Shown: piece by piece, positions 11,403-22,124 of the stretch | How the letters are laid out: each line of letters starts with the position of its first letter | Position numbering within the stretch: position 1 is the first letter of the stretch | NCBI GenBank assembly: GCA_020744225.1 | Contig: JAGMWG010000007.1 | Span: 744,001-808,000 of the forward strand | Source: Paraphoma chrysanthemicola | Taxonomy: Eukaryota; Ascomycota; Dothideomycetes; Pleosporales; Phaeosphaeriaceae | Length of the DNA: 64,000 bases | Direction: 5' to 3' | Made by a program: the position numbers and the translations under genes | The notes under the pieces: model-generated | Seen by the model: the letters and a program-made list of their open reading frames with translations, nothing else | What the model was told of the DNA's origin: nothing | Databases searched by the model: none

Positions 11403-12017
11403 ATGCACACCATCACAGGATTCCGTAGCCAGCTCCAGGATTTTCCCGATTTCACGACCCCGACACAGGAAGAGAATTGGGTAACGAACCTGACGCAGTG
11501 GGGCTTCACGATCTACAGAACATATTATGGCACTGGGTCTGATGAACAGTGGTCTAAGCTGCTCAAGACTGTAATCGACGGTGTGACACAAGGTCTCGCC
11601 CGAATGGAAGAGGCGGACGAAAACCCCGACGCTACCACACAACTACGGGAACGATTTCGACTCGATGCGCGTTCAGATCCTGCCACCCTGGATGGATTGA
11701 CACAGCAACACGTCCGACAACTCTATGTAAAGGGAAGTGGTGGTCGGCCAATGAACACGGATAAACCTATATGGCGCATCTTCCTCTTGGCTGATGCTGA
11801 AGTGCTACAAGATCCTGATCTCCGCCTGATAAAAGCTGTAGCAGCGGATTACGATCCTGCCGCTGTGCCCAGGAATACTCGGATGGGTCCGCAGCGTTAC
11901 TTTGGTTGGATGGCCATGCCAATGACAGCGGTATTGGGTTTGTACACCGAACTGGACATATTCCAATTTGAACAAATTGTGTCTCATGCGTCTGGTGGGC
12001 TAGGAGCATTCTGGTAA
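11403..12017 (+). CDS. Uncharacterised mould protein (WGFTIYRTYY family)
   Basis: A single exon of 204 residues from MHTITGFRSQ. Hallmarks are WGFTIYRTYYGTGSDEQW (residues 33-50), a central DNPDATT-like acidic stretch, and RYFGWMAM near residue 165. This set recurs, as I remember it, in many small uncharacterised proteins of Pezizomycotina that are often multicopy and found in accessory regions; no function is known to me. No signal peptide or membrane segment is present. The end is abrupt (GGLGAFW), so the C terminus may be truncated or lie in a further exon. The broken duplicate at 9642 shows the gene has been copied locally. Confidence 0.65.
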   Translation: MHTITGFRSQLQDFPDFTTPTQEENWVTNLTQWGFTIYRTYYGTGSDEQWSKLLKTVIDGVTQGLARMEEADENPDATTQLRERFRLDARSDPATLDGLTQQHVRQLYVKGSGGRPMNTDKPIWRIFLLADAEVLQDPDLRLIKAVAADYDPAAVPRNTRMGPQRYFGWMAMPMTAVLGLYTELDIFQFEQIVSHASGGLGAFW

Positions 12018-13212
12018 CCGTAGACCATCACTAGATTGCGTTTGGGTGCTGAAGACGAGTACAAGAGAGGAATCGAAGCCAAAATTACTCGCAACGGTTG
12101 GGCTAGAGCTGGGCGAGAAAGTTGAGACCCGGCCGTGTCATACCCAGGGTATTGCTCGGCCAGTAACACTATGGCGCAACGGGCGATTTATCCATAAATT
12201 GGTCTAGCCACATCCTCGTATGAAAAGATTTTTTTTGGGAGACCTGCGCCCCAGGCTTGAACTTTTCGACTGTTAGCGTCGATGATTGCCCAGAGAAGGT
12301 CCACCAGGCAGCGAAAAGGAACGAGGATGATACAGAGAATTCTGTCGTAAAGCTTTCGCCAACTCCGAGCATCGATACCTGGAAAGTGATGTCTGTAGAT
12401 CTGCAGGTCTGGCCCATTTACTGCGAGCTTTGTTCTCGATGTCAAGGCAAACCAGCGCGATATCACGGTCTTTAGACTACTGTTAGACATTATCGGAGAT
12501 GGCTACGTAAGGTATTTCTTGTAGATATGGTAGCACCTCCGTGAGGTCGGTGGTTTATCGCGTAGGTAGTCAAGCTGCTGCCAACATTACGGGGGTAACT
12601 GATTAGGCTAATGTAAAGAATTGAATTTCATGTTCGCTGAGATCTTTTATTAAGAAATTTCGTGGTGTCTAGAGGTATGAGAACCAAACGGGAATAATAC
12701 GGGTGCCGAGGCGTCCGAAGGAAGACTAGCGTCAAACTTTCTGGTACCTGCCCTCGACAATACCACAACAGCTTACATCTAAATCTCTATAAAAGTGCGT
12801 CTACACTTAGGATACCCTATACTATATCCCCTGTAGCTTTTGAGAGGTCTATCTCGAGGTGTTTTCGCGCTGCATTGCTAAAAGCGGTCAAGAAGTAGTG
12901 ATCTTATTCGCGGCTACTTCATCACCTTGAGAGTACCCCTTCCCTCGGCCCCGACTTGTGTCCTTACCCTCAAATATCATTTCAGATACTCGCTAGCAGG
13001 CATAAGCACTTCCAGATACTATCAACCATGCGTGATTCGGAATAAGGATGATGTGGCCACGTGAGTCTATGCTCTCGAACCCCTGCCAGGAAATTAGGGG
13101 CCAAATGGGTGGGTGGCCTAGCTCATGATTTGCTTCATTGGACATACTTTTGTTACCTACAACACTATCTCCACCTTCTTGACCCGACATTCACCCGATT
13201 AGTTTGGAAGCA
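12018..13212. other. Gene-poor stretch before the HET gene
   Basis: About 1.2 kb without a supportable gene. The promoter of the HET gene should lie in the last few hundred bases. A TATAAAAG-like string occurs near 12788 but is too far from the HET start to assign. Confidence 0.45.
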
Positions 13213-15821
13213 ATGGCTGGCGATAATCGCGAATTTGACTACAAGTCATTGCGCTCTGAGTTTGACGAAGTCCGCCTTCTGCTTTTGCATCCTGCGACCA
13301 GCGCCATCGAGCCACTCCGATGCGACTTACATGTCGCAAGTTTGCGAGAAAATCCTCAGTATGAAGCACTGAGCTATGTTTGGGGCACTCCAGGCAACCG
13401 AGGAACCATGCTATTGTCCGGGCACGTTTTCACGTTGTACGAAAACCTTGATGCAGCCCTCAGACGGCTTCGACGAACCAACAAAACGCGAACATTGTGG
13501 ATCGATGCCGTATGTATAAATCAAAACGATAGTCACGAGAAAACGTTCCAGATACCATTGATGAGGCGTGTGTACGAACAAGCGCAGCAAGTATGCATTT
13601 GGCTGGGCGAGGAGACTGCGTCTAGTCTTATCGGCATGCAGGCATTGAGAGGGGATGTTCTGACAATGAAGAAATACTGGAGTTCGTGGAAATTGAGCCG
13701 CAAATATGGCTACTTGCTGCCTTCTTACAGGGAACAATTCAGCAATCTAATACACGCTGAAGTTTCGCAAGAATTAGACGTTGAGTTGTTTGCCGGCGAA
13801 GTGAGAGAATTGTTAAGTCGGCCATGGTGGAATAGGTAAGCAGCGGACGCGCCAACCCCACAAGCGCTCTTTTCTATGTACGCTGTACTGACTACCAAGT
13901 CTAGGATCTGGAGTATGTACTCAAAGATGAAGTTATAGTTGTGACTGACCTTTTCCCCAGCAATGCAAGAAGCCATCGTCGCAAAGAAACTCGTCCTCAT
14001 TTGCGGTGCAGAAACCGCCTCCTGGGCCGACGTCGAATCATACAGCCGGGAAGCAAGATTGACCCATGTAAGAGGAATGCGAGTCTTCGGCATAACTCTT
14101 AGTCCAGATCACACGATAGTGGATGATGATTATGCCCTTCTCAGCCAGCTTCGACAGAGGTGGCAGAATGAAACCTGGCACTTTGGCGTCTACGAATTGC
14201 TGTACAAGTTCCGCCGTCTGGGTTGCACCGACCCGAAAGATCGAGTGTATGGTTTTCTGGGTCTTGCAGAGCGATCTTTAGGTTTCTCGATTTACTTTGA
14301 ATACGGACTTCCGGTCGACCAGGTATACATCAACGTTGCTCGTACATTCATGGAAAGAACGCAGACGTTGGATATCCTCAACTGTAGACGCGAGTGGGAG
14401 GGTGTCAATTGCGGCGAGCCGCAGACACGTGCGTATAGCTTGCTCGATCAGGCAAGATACCACGATGTTCGCTGTCCGGTACAAGACGTGCCAGGCAAGA
14501 AGGCAAGGTTAGCTTGGGTCCGACTTCCCCATGGCTGGGAGCGAATCAATCGAGAAGGGAAGCCTCTCTTCTACAACTGGACGACGAGAGTCACTCACGA
14601 GCGAAGTCCACTTGAAGATTGCGGTCCGCATCAATTCGCCGAACTAGTTAGCAGACAAAAGATTCTGCCAAAGGGATGGCAAAAGTGGTGGAATAATCTC
14701 GGTGTACCGGTCGTGAAGTATTGCGCCACAGATTCAGACGAGAACAAACCAATTGAAGATGCGCTGGGAGGGCGACCCCTAGGTCTACCCTCATGGACAC
14801 CCAATTGGGCTGCATACACGGACCACGATCCAGAACTACTACTCAACTGGTCCGACAAGAATCGCGACTACTGTGCCGGAGGCGCCATGGAGCAGCCACT
14901 CCGTCCAATGACTCATTTTCGAGAACTCTGCCTTGAAGGGTACTTTTTCGACACCATCAGTAAGTCAATGTATAACTACGAAGGGCATGCAAGACATAAA
15001 ATAACCTCGTACCTCCAGGCACCTTGTGCGATTCCTGGCATCCATCCTCACCAGTCCCACCCGTTTCTCGCAAGGGCATCACCGTGCTCCAAACCTGGGA
15101 AGAAGTCGCAACCCGACTCATCCCCAACTGCCCATACGGTGGCCCCGAAGGCCGAATAGACGCGACTTGGCGCACACACATTGCAGACTACGCCGGTGAT
15201 GGTGCAGCTCCAGTTGAAGACGGCCCGCTTGTTCACTGCTGGTATGATAAGGTCGGGTGGGCGCATGATGTCCTGGATGCGGAGGACTTTCGAGGGAAGG
15301 GGTTTTGGTACGTTTTGATTATCTCATCATCTACCACATCATCCAACCACTCGCTATTCATCGTCTAATTCCTATCATTTGGTACTCATAATCTATCATC
15401 CCTAGACCTCAATTCTAATGTACGACGTAGGGAAAGTTCAAGACTAGCCACCGCCTCCATCAAAATGGAATCTGCCATGGACCGTCACCTCGCAGACATT
15501 TCGCCCTTCAAACCGCAGCACCTTTTCCAGGGCCTTTTATCCACGCCGAAAAAGTACGGAAATTTTGCGAAACGGATACACAAGGTCTGCGCACATCGAG
15601 CTTTGTTTGTCACGCAGAAAGGGTACATTGGGTTAGTGCCTTGGAATGCACGGGTTGGGGATGCGATTTATGTATTGAAGGGTGGAAAGACGCCGTTTAT
15701 ACTCAGGCGTAAGGGTGTTGGTGAGAAGTTTACTCTTGTGGGCGAGTGTTACGTGTATGGTATTATGGGTGGGGAGGTGCTTAGTATGGGTTTACCTGTG
15801 GAAGAAGTTCGGATACAATGA
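13213..15821 (+). CDS. HET-domain protein with an embedded WW-like module
   Basis: Exons 13213-13835, 13905-13912 (only 8 nt), 13961-14959, 15019-15307 and 15431-15821 give 769 residues. HET proteins trigger cell death when incompatible fungal strains fuse. HET motifs are in order: YEALSYVWG (50-58), TLWIDAVCINQ (94-104), VCIWLGE (127-133), RPWWNR then IWTMQE (about 203-214, joined through the 8-nt exon), and DPKDRVYGFLGLA (about 301-313). A WW-like segment lies near 399-427 (LPHGWERINREGK...NWTTRV...P). It has the first Trp, the aromatic pair and the final Pro, but Glu replaces the second signature Trp. The C-terminal GYIGLVPWNARVGD...GECYVYGIMGGE is the usual HET-protein end block. Confidence 0.9.
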
Positions 15822-15859
15822 GAGATATTCTCGGCAGTGCAGGATTGATTTGGCTCAAT

Positions 15860-16050
15860 ATATTCGGCCGTGCACTCTATATAGAGGTGCCTCAAAGAAT
15901 CACAACAGGTATTATCTTAGTTCCATACGCTAGTAACATTCGCTTACTGCTCAATATTTATTCTTGTAGTTGCTTAAAAGCATTTAATCGTTTATTAATT
16001 TTATGCTACGCGTGTAGAATAACGTGAAGGGCGTCTAAGAAGTGTTGAGG
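15860..16050 (+). repeat. Decayed dispersed repeat, copy B
   Basis: This is the partner of copy A at 8391-8600. It lies immediately downstream of the HET gene and runs up to the stop of the next, convergent gene. It is more AT-rich than copy A, with T or A where copy A has C or G in the best-aligned stretch. No coding capacity is seen. Confidence 0.6.
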
Positions 16051-18573
16051 CTAATTAATCTGCCGAATAGCAGAATCACGCGGCCGGATATCCACATCAG
16101 AATGCAGACTATGTGGAACGGACGGCTGTCGCAGGATCTCTTCGCAATGTGCATCAAACCGCATACTCCACAATCTCATTCCCGTCATCAACCTCTCCGT
16201 CTTTTCCAGCTCTCGATCCCTGCCAAACATGGTATCCACAAACTCGCGTCCTGTGTTCTTGCCTGCCTTCTTGACTCCGTCTTCGTCCTTCTCCATCACC
16301 TTGTACATATAGTCCTCACATACTTTCAGAAGTTTGACTAGTCGAGTCCAAAGTCTTTCTGCAGAATCGAGGAAATCTCCAACCATTTCGCGGTTCTCTT
16401 TGTTCTTGATCTTGACTTCAATTGTCTCCGCACGTTTGGTTTTGCCAGCGAGCTCAATTAGCAAAATCCAAAGGTCGCCTGCCAGGTTAGTTAGAGGTGT
16501 CGAGGGACCATGGTAGAAAACAGTCCAGTCGTATATCCATTTTCCGAGAGAATTGGCGTCGAAAACACTTCCAAGAAGCATGATGGGCTCTTCTTCTGGA
16601 TCCCAATTGCGGTACGAATAGCCGGCTGGAATGCCCGCCCGTCGGGCGTCTTCCTCGGTCGCCTTGACCGGCTTTTTGACCTTGGACTTCCCTCCCTCAC
16701 TGGCTTCTCCCTCGGTCGAAACAGTCTTGGTCGATCCTAGATCAGATGGAATCTCGTCTGATGATTGGCTCTGATCTTCCTTGTTCTTATGAACATCAAT
16801 CCCTCCTGTGGTCATATTACTTTCAAGGGTAGCCCGAAGACGGTATATCGGGCTCATTGGCGGCGAATTCGCCATGACCCAGTCGTCTCGGCCAGATCCT
16901 TCCGACATAGATGCATAATCTTCTGGATCGGTAATGCCGGCGTCTTCCTGTGTTTCAGTCCCATCTCGCTCCGCTGGGACTGGTCGCGCCTTTCTGGTCT
17001 TGATCCGAACATGATTGAAATTTGCGGGATCATCGTCCTCATCATTCTCATTACGAGGTGTGGCTGGACCAATTGCTGTTGGTAAAGACTTTGCCACGAG
17101 CGGTGCGTTGACAAAAGAGTCAGGTGCATCCGGCGCAAGCGTGTGCTGTACGGGTCCGCTTGTGGTTGCTGCATCTGAGATAATCTCGCTGACGCGATCG
17201 ATCTGGTATTCTTGATTGCAGACTGAGCTAGCTGTATGTCAGTGCTATGACCAGTAGATCTGCAGAAAATGCTACCGCTACCGAATGCTGGCGACTCCGC
17301 TCAAGCCCATTTCGCGCTCGAACGCAATGGAACTCTTATGTACCCAAAAGGTGTACGCGTGGGGAGACAGAAGGAAGCCCTACGCACCATTTAATTTTAA
17401 GGCCCTGAGGCTGGTTTGACTTCTCTTTACACCGCGGGCAAGCATCTTGATTTGCGCCGTCTGCACTCTCGGTGTTTGTGATCTGAAAGATCATATCCAT
17501 GTCGTACCATAAACCCGGTAGGAAAGTGCTTTCCCATCTTTGACTTACATCTACGTCTCGTCCGGTGGCGCGATTTTGCAAAGCGAATTCCTTTCTGAGA
17601 ATCTTCTTCTGACCTGGCATCCCTTGGAATCGAACCTGAAGGACAGCAGTAAGAGCGTCATATGATGTTATGAAGCTGAGCGTGATTGCGCTCACCCGTC
17701 CGAGTGGATCTCGGAGATAGAACATCTGCTCGTGGGTGACTGGTGTGATCGGAGAGAGGGTCGTCAAAGTGCGGCTCAAGTCCATGATGGAATTGTGAAC
17801 CTTGTCCACCGAAGCGTAAATGACGAGATTCATTGCCATCGTTCTGAACATCAGAGCTTTCAGCTCGTTTCCTAGTTGCAGTAGCCAGGTCTTCCGCGCT
17901 TGGGCAGCAAGCTTGAGAATGAGGTTATTGCCAGCCGATAGACGGTGATCGACCTCATCGAGCCGTGTCCGGATGGTCTTCAACATATCGTCCTGATTGT
18001 CGAAAGAGCGTTGGTTTTCTTGTTGCAAGGTTCCAATGCGTGATTCAAGCTTGTCTGATTGAGCTTTAACGGTGTGCCTAATCACATTAGAACGTTCACT
18101 GGACTTCGCTTCGGGTATCTCTACATTGTTGCTGCAGCCAAGAGCTGTCCGATCGAGACAGAGTGGGCCACCACTTCAGCGCGAAACCGCGTGACTTCAT
18201 CCTTCATGCGCACTTGCCAGAGAAGTTTCCGTGCACTGCCATTGCAAATCTTTTGCATAGCATTACTGGTAGATTGCGATCCTAATTGTCTGTCGTATGG
18301 CTGTATCTTTGCTTTGAAGCTTTCGAGCAACTTTCGACATTGGTCCACGGTAGCATCTGCGCTAGTAAAAAGCGCTACGAGCTCTGGTGTGGTTGCCTGG
18401 GTCTGAGATAGGACTCCGATCTCGAGCAGTGCCTTTTCTAGAATGTAAAGTTCCCGGACGACGGCTTTGTACTCCGCGGAGGATCCGTTACTGTCACTGA
18501 GCGCTTCGACACAATCCTTGACCAAGAGACAAACTGCGATGATGTCTCCTACTGAACCGAAAGTGACCGGCAT
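16051..18573 (-). CDS. SesA/NLR-N-like protein with split zinc ribbon and conserved C-terminal domain
   Basis: Exons (minus) 18573-18125, 18077-17388 and 17227-16051 give 771 residues. The N-terminal 150 residues (MPVTFGSVGDIIAVCLLVKD...) resemble the helical domain at the front of fungal NLR-type and ubiquitin-like proteins. A coiled region and a middle domain follow. Then comes a zinc ribbon CPRC...CSVC: its first CxxC is in exon 2 and its second is created in exon 3 by the splice AAATG|GTGCGT...CTAG|CTCAG. After a disordered acidic linker the C-terminal domain begins GYSYRNWDPEEEPIMLLGSV and includes GREFVDTMFGRDRELEKTE and GMRLWSMRF, a block I know from proteins misnamed vegetative cell wall protein gp1. 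Without the zinc-ribbon reading, the two halves would look like separate genes. Confidence 0.75.
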
Positions 18574-19152
18574 CGCGGTGCGCCGCGCGTTGCGGTCGCA
18601 TGAGGGTTGAGATGTGCAAGAGAGTCAGGCTGAAGATGAGGAAAGAGGAGGATCAGGGTGGCAGTGTCAGCTCAGCCCAATCAAGAGTGCTTGTATAACT
18701 GCGCCTCAGCCACAATGTGCCTTGCATTAATACATGTAATTTTGAGCTCCAGGGTTTGTGAGCAAGAACATGGGCATGCCTAATGTAGGTGCTTCGACAA
18801 CAAAAGTACTAAGTGGAAGGAAGGTCGTGCACTTGTCTGACGGATCGCTGGCCCTGATCGAACTAGTGGCTTGGCGTCCTACCACCCGGACCACTTTTCC
18901 TTAATGTACGACCAGAGCGTCTTAACAGTATCAGACTTATTGAAGTTCTCGTAAAGTGGAACTACCGTGGTCGGATAGAACAGGTAGTCGTGGTGTGAGC
19001 TTAGAACCGTTTGGATGGACTGGCAAAGACTGGGTAAGTTCCTGGGGTATATTGTTGTCCTATCTCGTTCCTTCTTCTCAACAATCATATACACGAATCG
19101 AATCGACCTCGCTCCCTTTTCCCCACGACCCAAGACAAGTAGATTGATCGCA
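18574..19152. other. Intergenic and 3' UTR
   Basis: About 580 nt between the SesA-like gene start (18573) and the true stop of PXMP4 (19153). The PXMP4 frame stays open through 18879 if its last intron is retained, but that reading is not coding by homology. Confidence 0.55.
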
Positions 19153-19964
19153 CTACTTGTTATGCCACAACAGCGTCCGAAGCGAATTCCAGTCGTCCGA
19201 CTGTACATAACTACACACGAGTTAGCATCCCACAGTCTCCAAAAGTGTCTTGGGAATACCCACATGTAACTCATACTACTCCTCAGACTGCTCTGCACAC
19301 TTTCAGGATGCCACCTGAAAATGTACATGACCATCGCCCAACTCAAACTTGCGAACGCGGGCCACCCATTTCGCACCATTGCTCTTCTTAATTCTCCGTT
19401 GCCGAACAATTCGAAACCGCCGCCTGCACCTTTGACACCTGCGCTGGAATGTCCACCTCCCACGTGCCGTGGCTGAACGGCGAGTTTCGCGAGCGCGAGA
19501 CACACGCGTGCAGCGACGTAGATGACAATCTGCTGCGACACGGAATTATGTATCGTGCGTCCGAAGACTGTGTATCCGCCCAGCAACCCTGCAAGGAAAG
19601 CATCATAATGCCGTTCTTTCCCTGTCGGCGAAGTGTGCCGCAGGAACAGCATGGTGGATTTGTACACAAGGGCGAACATGCCGAGGTTACGTGCGTGTTG
19701 GCGGGTAGCTTTGTAGACGAGGTATGTTTTGGAGCGCAGGGAGCCAGAGCGGAAGAGAAAGATCATTCTACAAGATCAAGTCAGCTTTTGAGTATGGAAC
19801 AGGAGAGGTGTTTGCGGGACTGACACGAGTGCGTGGGGAAAGCGCACTTTCGACCCATACACGATGCCATTTCGTACACCTTTTACCAGCGTAAGGACAT
19901 CGTGGTATTTTGGATCGAGGACGATCTTCTCGAGCGCAGCTTCGAGCGCTTGTAATCGCTCCAT
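19153..19964 (-). CDS. PXMP4: Peroxisomal membrane protein PXMP4/PMP24
   Basis: This is a peroxisomal membrane protein of the Tim17/22/23-related PMP24 family; its molecular role is unsettled. Exons (minus) 19964-19825, 19767-19264 and 19210-19153 give 233 residues. Family blocks are DPKYHDVLTLVKGVRNGIVYG, then PHALV|MIFLFRSGSL across intron 1 and KSTMLFLRHTSPTGKERHYD. The body continues AFLAGLLGGYTVFGR and WPAFASLSWAMVMYIFRWHP. The last intron (GTGGGT...TGTGTAG) leads to MSYIYVQSDDWNSLRTLLWH, ending NK, the family's C terminus. Retaining that intron gives a misleading longer frame of about 80 extra unrelated residues. Length agrees with the family (about 210-240). The gene is divergent from the 20934 gene. 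Confidence 0.9.
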
Positions 19965-20933
19965 CGTTGTGATGTTTTGTTGTGTGGTTGTGTTGCGCAA
20001 CTGTAGACGTCGAGCTGTGGTCGGTTTGCCTCGGTCCGCGCGACAGGAATGACGTCCTTGTTACCTGACGCGACAATGTCTATGTATGGAAGGGACAAGG
20101 AGCGAATCTAATGAGACAATGCAGCTATTAAGTTGAATCATGAGGCTGATGAGAATCCGAGGAGGAAGAGCAAGGAGAGCGGGTATGGCGCCGATGGATG
20201 GCAGAGTCGCATTCGCGGAGCAATTGCATCTGATCCTCGGCTCGCGTCACGTTGCCCGGCGCAGCTTCCCCACATTGGGGGATCGCGCACTAGCCACACG
20301 CTATTGCGACAGGGTTCTTTTAACATGTGAATTTGAGGCTTATCTTTTGTTCAGGCTGAAAGCTAGTTCACCGCTTCATGCAACCCGTGCCACGCGGAGC
20401 AGAGCTTTTTGGTCAGTTCGTGGGACGGGAAGTGGCTATGCAACAGTGGAAGCTTCCTTTTCTCTTCGCTCCAGCTCAACAGCGCAAGCACTCGCTTAAT
20501 TCCTGGAACGCAACGCGACAATACACTTTGGCCAATGGTCTGTTCGAAAGTGCGCTTGTGCTGTAGCAGATTCTTGCAATGTAGTAGATTATTGTCAGTA
20601 GAGCGCACTCGCGGGCAACGTCTATGAAAGAGATTATTTTGGTCAGTCCAGTACGATGATCAAGACTCTTCCATCCCGCGGTCCTCCCTAGGGTGCGAAG
20701 TCAGATTTCAGCCTTGTAAGTCCGCCTCATGACCCATGCTCTGAGGCATTTCATCATTGGGCAAGTGGGCGATGCACATCGCCATTGAAAGTAAGCTGAT
20801 GGGCGCATGCCACCCACCGACCGGTCAACTCCACTACAGTATAAGTACTGGAAGGCCTTTCAGCACACATTTTCAGCATCAAATCCTCTACTCATATTCC
20901 ATGTACTTCAAGCTTCCGTACCAACATCAATTG
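19965..20933. other. Divergent promoter region
   Basis: About 970 nt between PXMP4 (minus) and the 20934 gene (plus). A TATA-like box serves the plus-strand gene (20840-20847). Nothing else was identified. Confidence 0.5.
20840..20847 (+). promoter_or_regulatory. TATA-like box TATAAGTA
   Basis: It lies 61 nt before an ATG at 20901 and 94 nt before the ATG at 20934. This spacing argues against the two earlier in-frame ATGs (20772 and 20799) as starts. Confidence 0.4.
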
Positions 20934-22037
20934 ATGATGGCCGCCTCTCCCGACCAGCAGCCCTGGACCTTTGACGTCAGCTCACTCATCGTCCTAATAA
21001 GCGAAGAAGAAGAGCGCAACTATCGGCTGAGCCGACGCTCACTTCTCCAATGTATAACTGCAGCGCCTGTCGTTGGTCTACAAAACTATGTCCGCTCCTA
21101 CGATCTATTACTCGAACCAAGCAAAGAAACCTACTATTCGCCCTACGGCGTGAAAAGCGCGCCGCTGCGCAACATCAGATTGGCAAATGCCCTGAAACAC
21201 AACAAGCTTCTAGAAGATCAGAAATACACCGTTCTAAGAATCCCTACCAGTCGCACTTTGCAAGACCGAGCGAGCCAGAAGTCGCGCATGCTCATCGCAA
21301 TGTGGACGGGCGCAACATGGCTTCTCTTCGCGGGGTTGCTAGTGGCTATTTACAAGACTCCTGGTACCACATGGGTGTCATACGCCACTTGCGCTGCGTT
21401 CACGGGGTGGTCGATCATCCTACGACTAGTGGAATATGTCAATGTGATACCTGCCACGGTCGCACGATCGGACGTCCACGACCCGGACGAACTTGACGCC
21501 GTGTTCATCATGGGCCGCAGCAATTCCGCGTTCGTGCTTGAGGGTAGCCGCGAAGACGTCAAGGACTGGACGAGTTGCGGTTTGACGTACCGCCCTGATC
21601 CATTGGGCGTGCCCACGTCCGTCTGGCAAGGAGTCACGCGCATGTGCAGTCTTGTGGTCTTGTTGTTTATTTTCTCGGCGGTACCGAATGGAAGCACAGT
21701 GGATCAGGTGGCGTTCATTCTTCTGAACGCTGTCGCGCAGCTTAATGTGTTGGTGGGTCAGCGACTTAATAGTCGGTATGTCCTTTCGCGCTTTATCAGA
21801 GTGGAAGACTCGAGGGAAAAAACGCGGACGCATGTCTACGCCAAACTCATTAGGCGTTTTCACAATGCGGAGACTGAGAGGCAGTGGGTAGATGCGTCGG
21901 GTATCCTACCCAAGACGGAGGTGTGGAATACTTGGAAAGAACGGGTTGTAAACAATGTTGAAGATCCGAAGGAGTTGTATCGTGAGATTTCAAATGATTG
22001 GAATTTTACGAGGAAGAGTATCACTGGGAAAGTGTAG
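20934..22037 (+). CDS. Fungal membrane protein, unknown function
   Basis: A single exon of 367 residues from the MMAASPDQQPW start; an ATG at 20901 is also possible. The N terminus is cytoplasmic-looking (TFDVSSLIVLISEEEERNYR). Two hydrophobic hairpins follow: LIAMWTGATWLLFAGLLVAI with a neighbour ending in a GWSIILRLVEY segment, and MCSLVVLLFIFSAVP with VAFILLNAVAQLNVLVGQRL. Between them is a soluble loop with RSNSAFVLEGSREDVKDWTS. The C-terminal part (TRTHVYAKLIRRF...WKERVV) is hydrophilic. The arrangement recurs in uncharacterised mould proteins, to my recollection; no catalytic motif is visible. It ends 87 nt from the convergent HET gene. Confidence 0.7.
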   Translation: MMAASPDQQPWTFDVSSLIVLISEEEERNYRLSRRSLLQCITAAPVVGLQNYVRSYDLLLEPSKETYYSPYGVKSAPLRNIRLANALKHNKLLEDQKYTVLRIPTSRTLQDRASQKSRMLIAMWTGATWLLFAGLLVAIYKTPGTTWVSYATCAAFTGWSIILRLVEYVNVIPATVARSDVHDPDELDAVFIMGRSNSAFVLEGSREDVKDWTSCGLTYRPDPLGVPTSVWQGVTRMCSLVVLLFIFSAVPNGSTVDQVAFILLNAVAQLNVLVGQRLNSRYVLSRFIRVEDSREKTRTHVYAKLIRRFHNAETERQWVDASGILPKTEVWNTWKERVVNNVEDPKELYREISNDWNFTRKSITGKV

Positions 22038-22124
22038 TGCTACAGACAGAATAATTGGTTTGAGGCCGATTAAGTAAGAGAGTAGCGTAGCCAGTATGTA
22101 CTGCGTGAAACTTGTTCACCATCC

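Noticed and set aside
18879..19152. Extended C terminus of PXMP4
   Set aside because: The family ends at WHNK after a consensus intron; the extension has no similarity.
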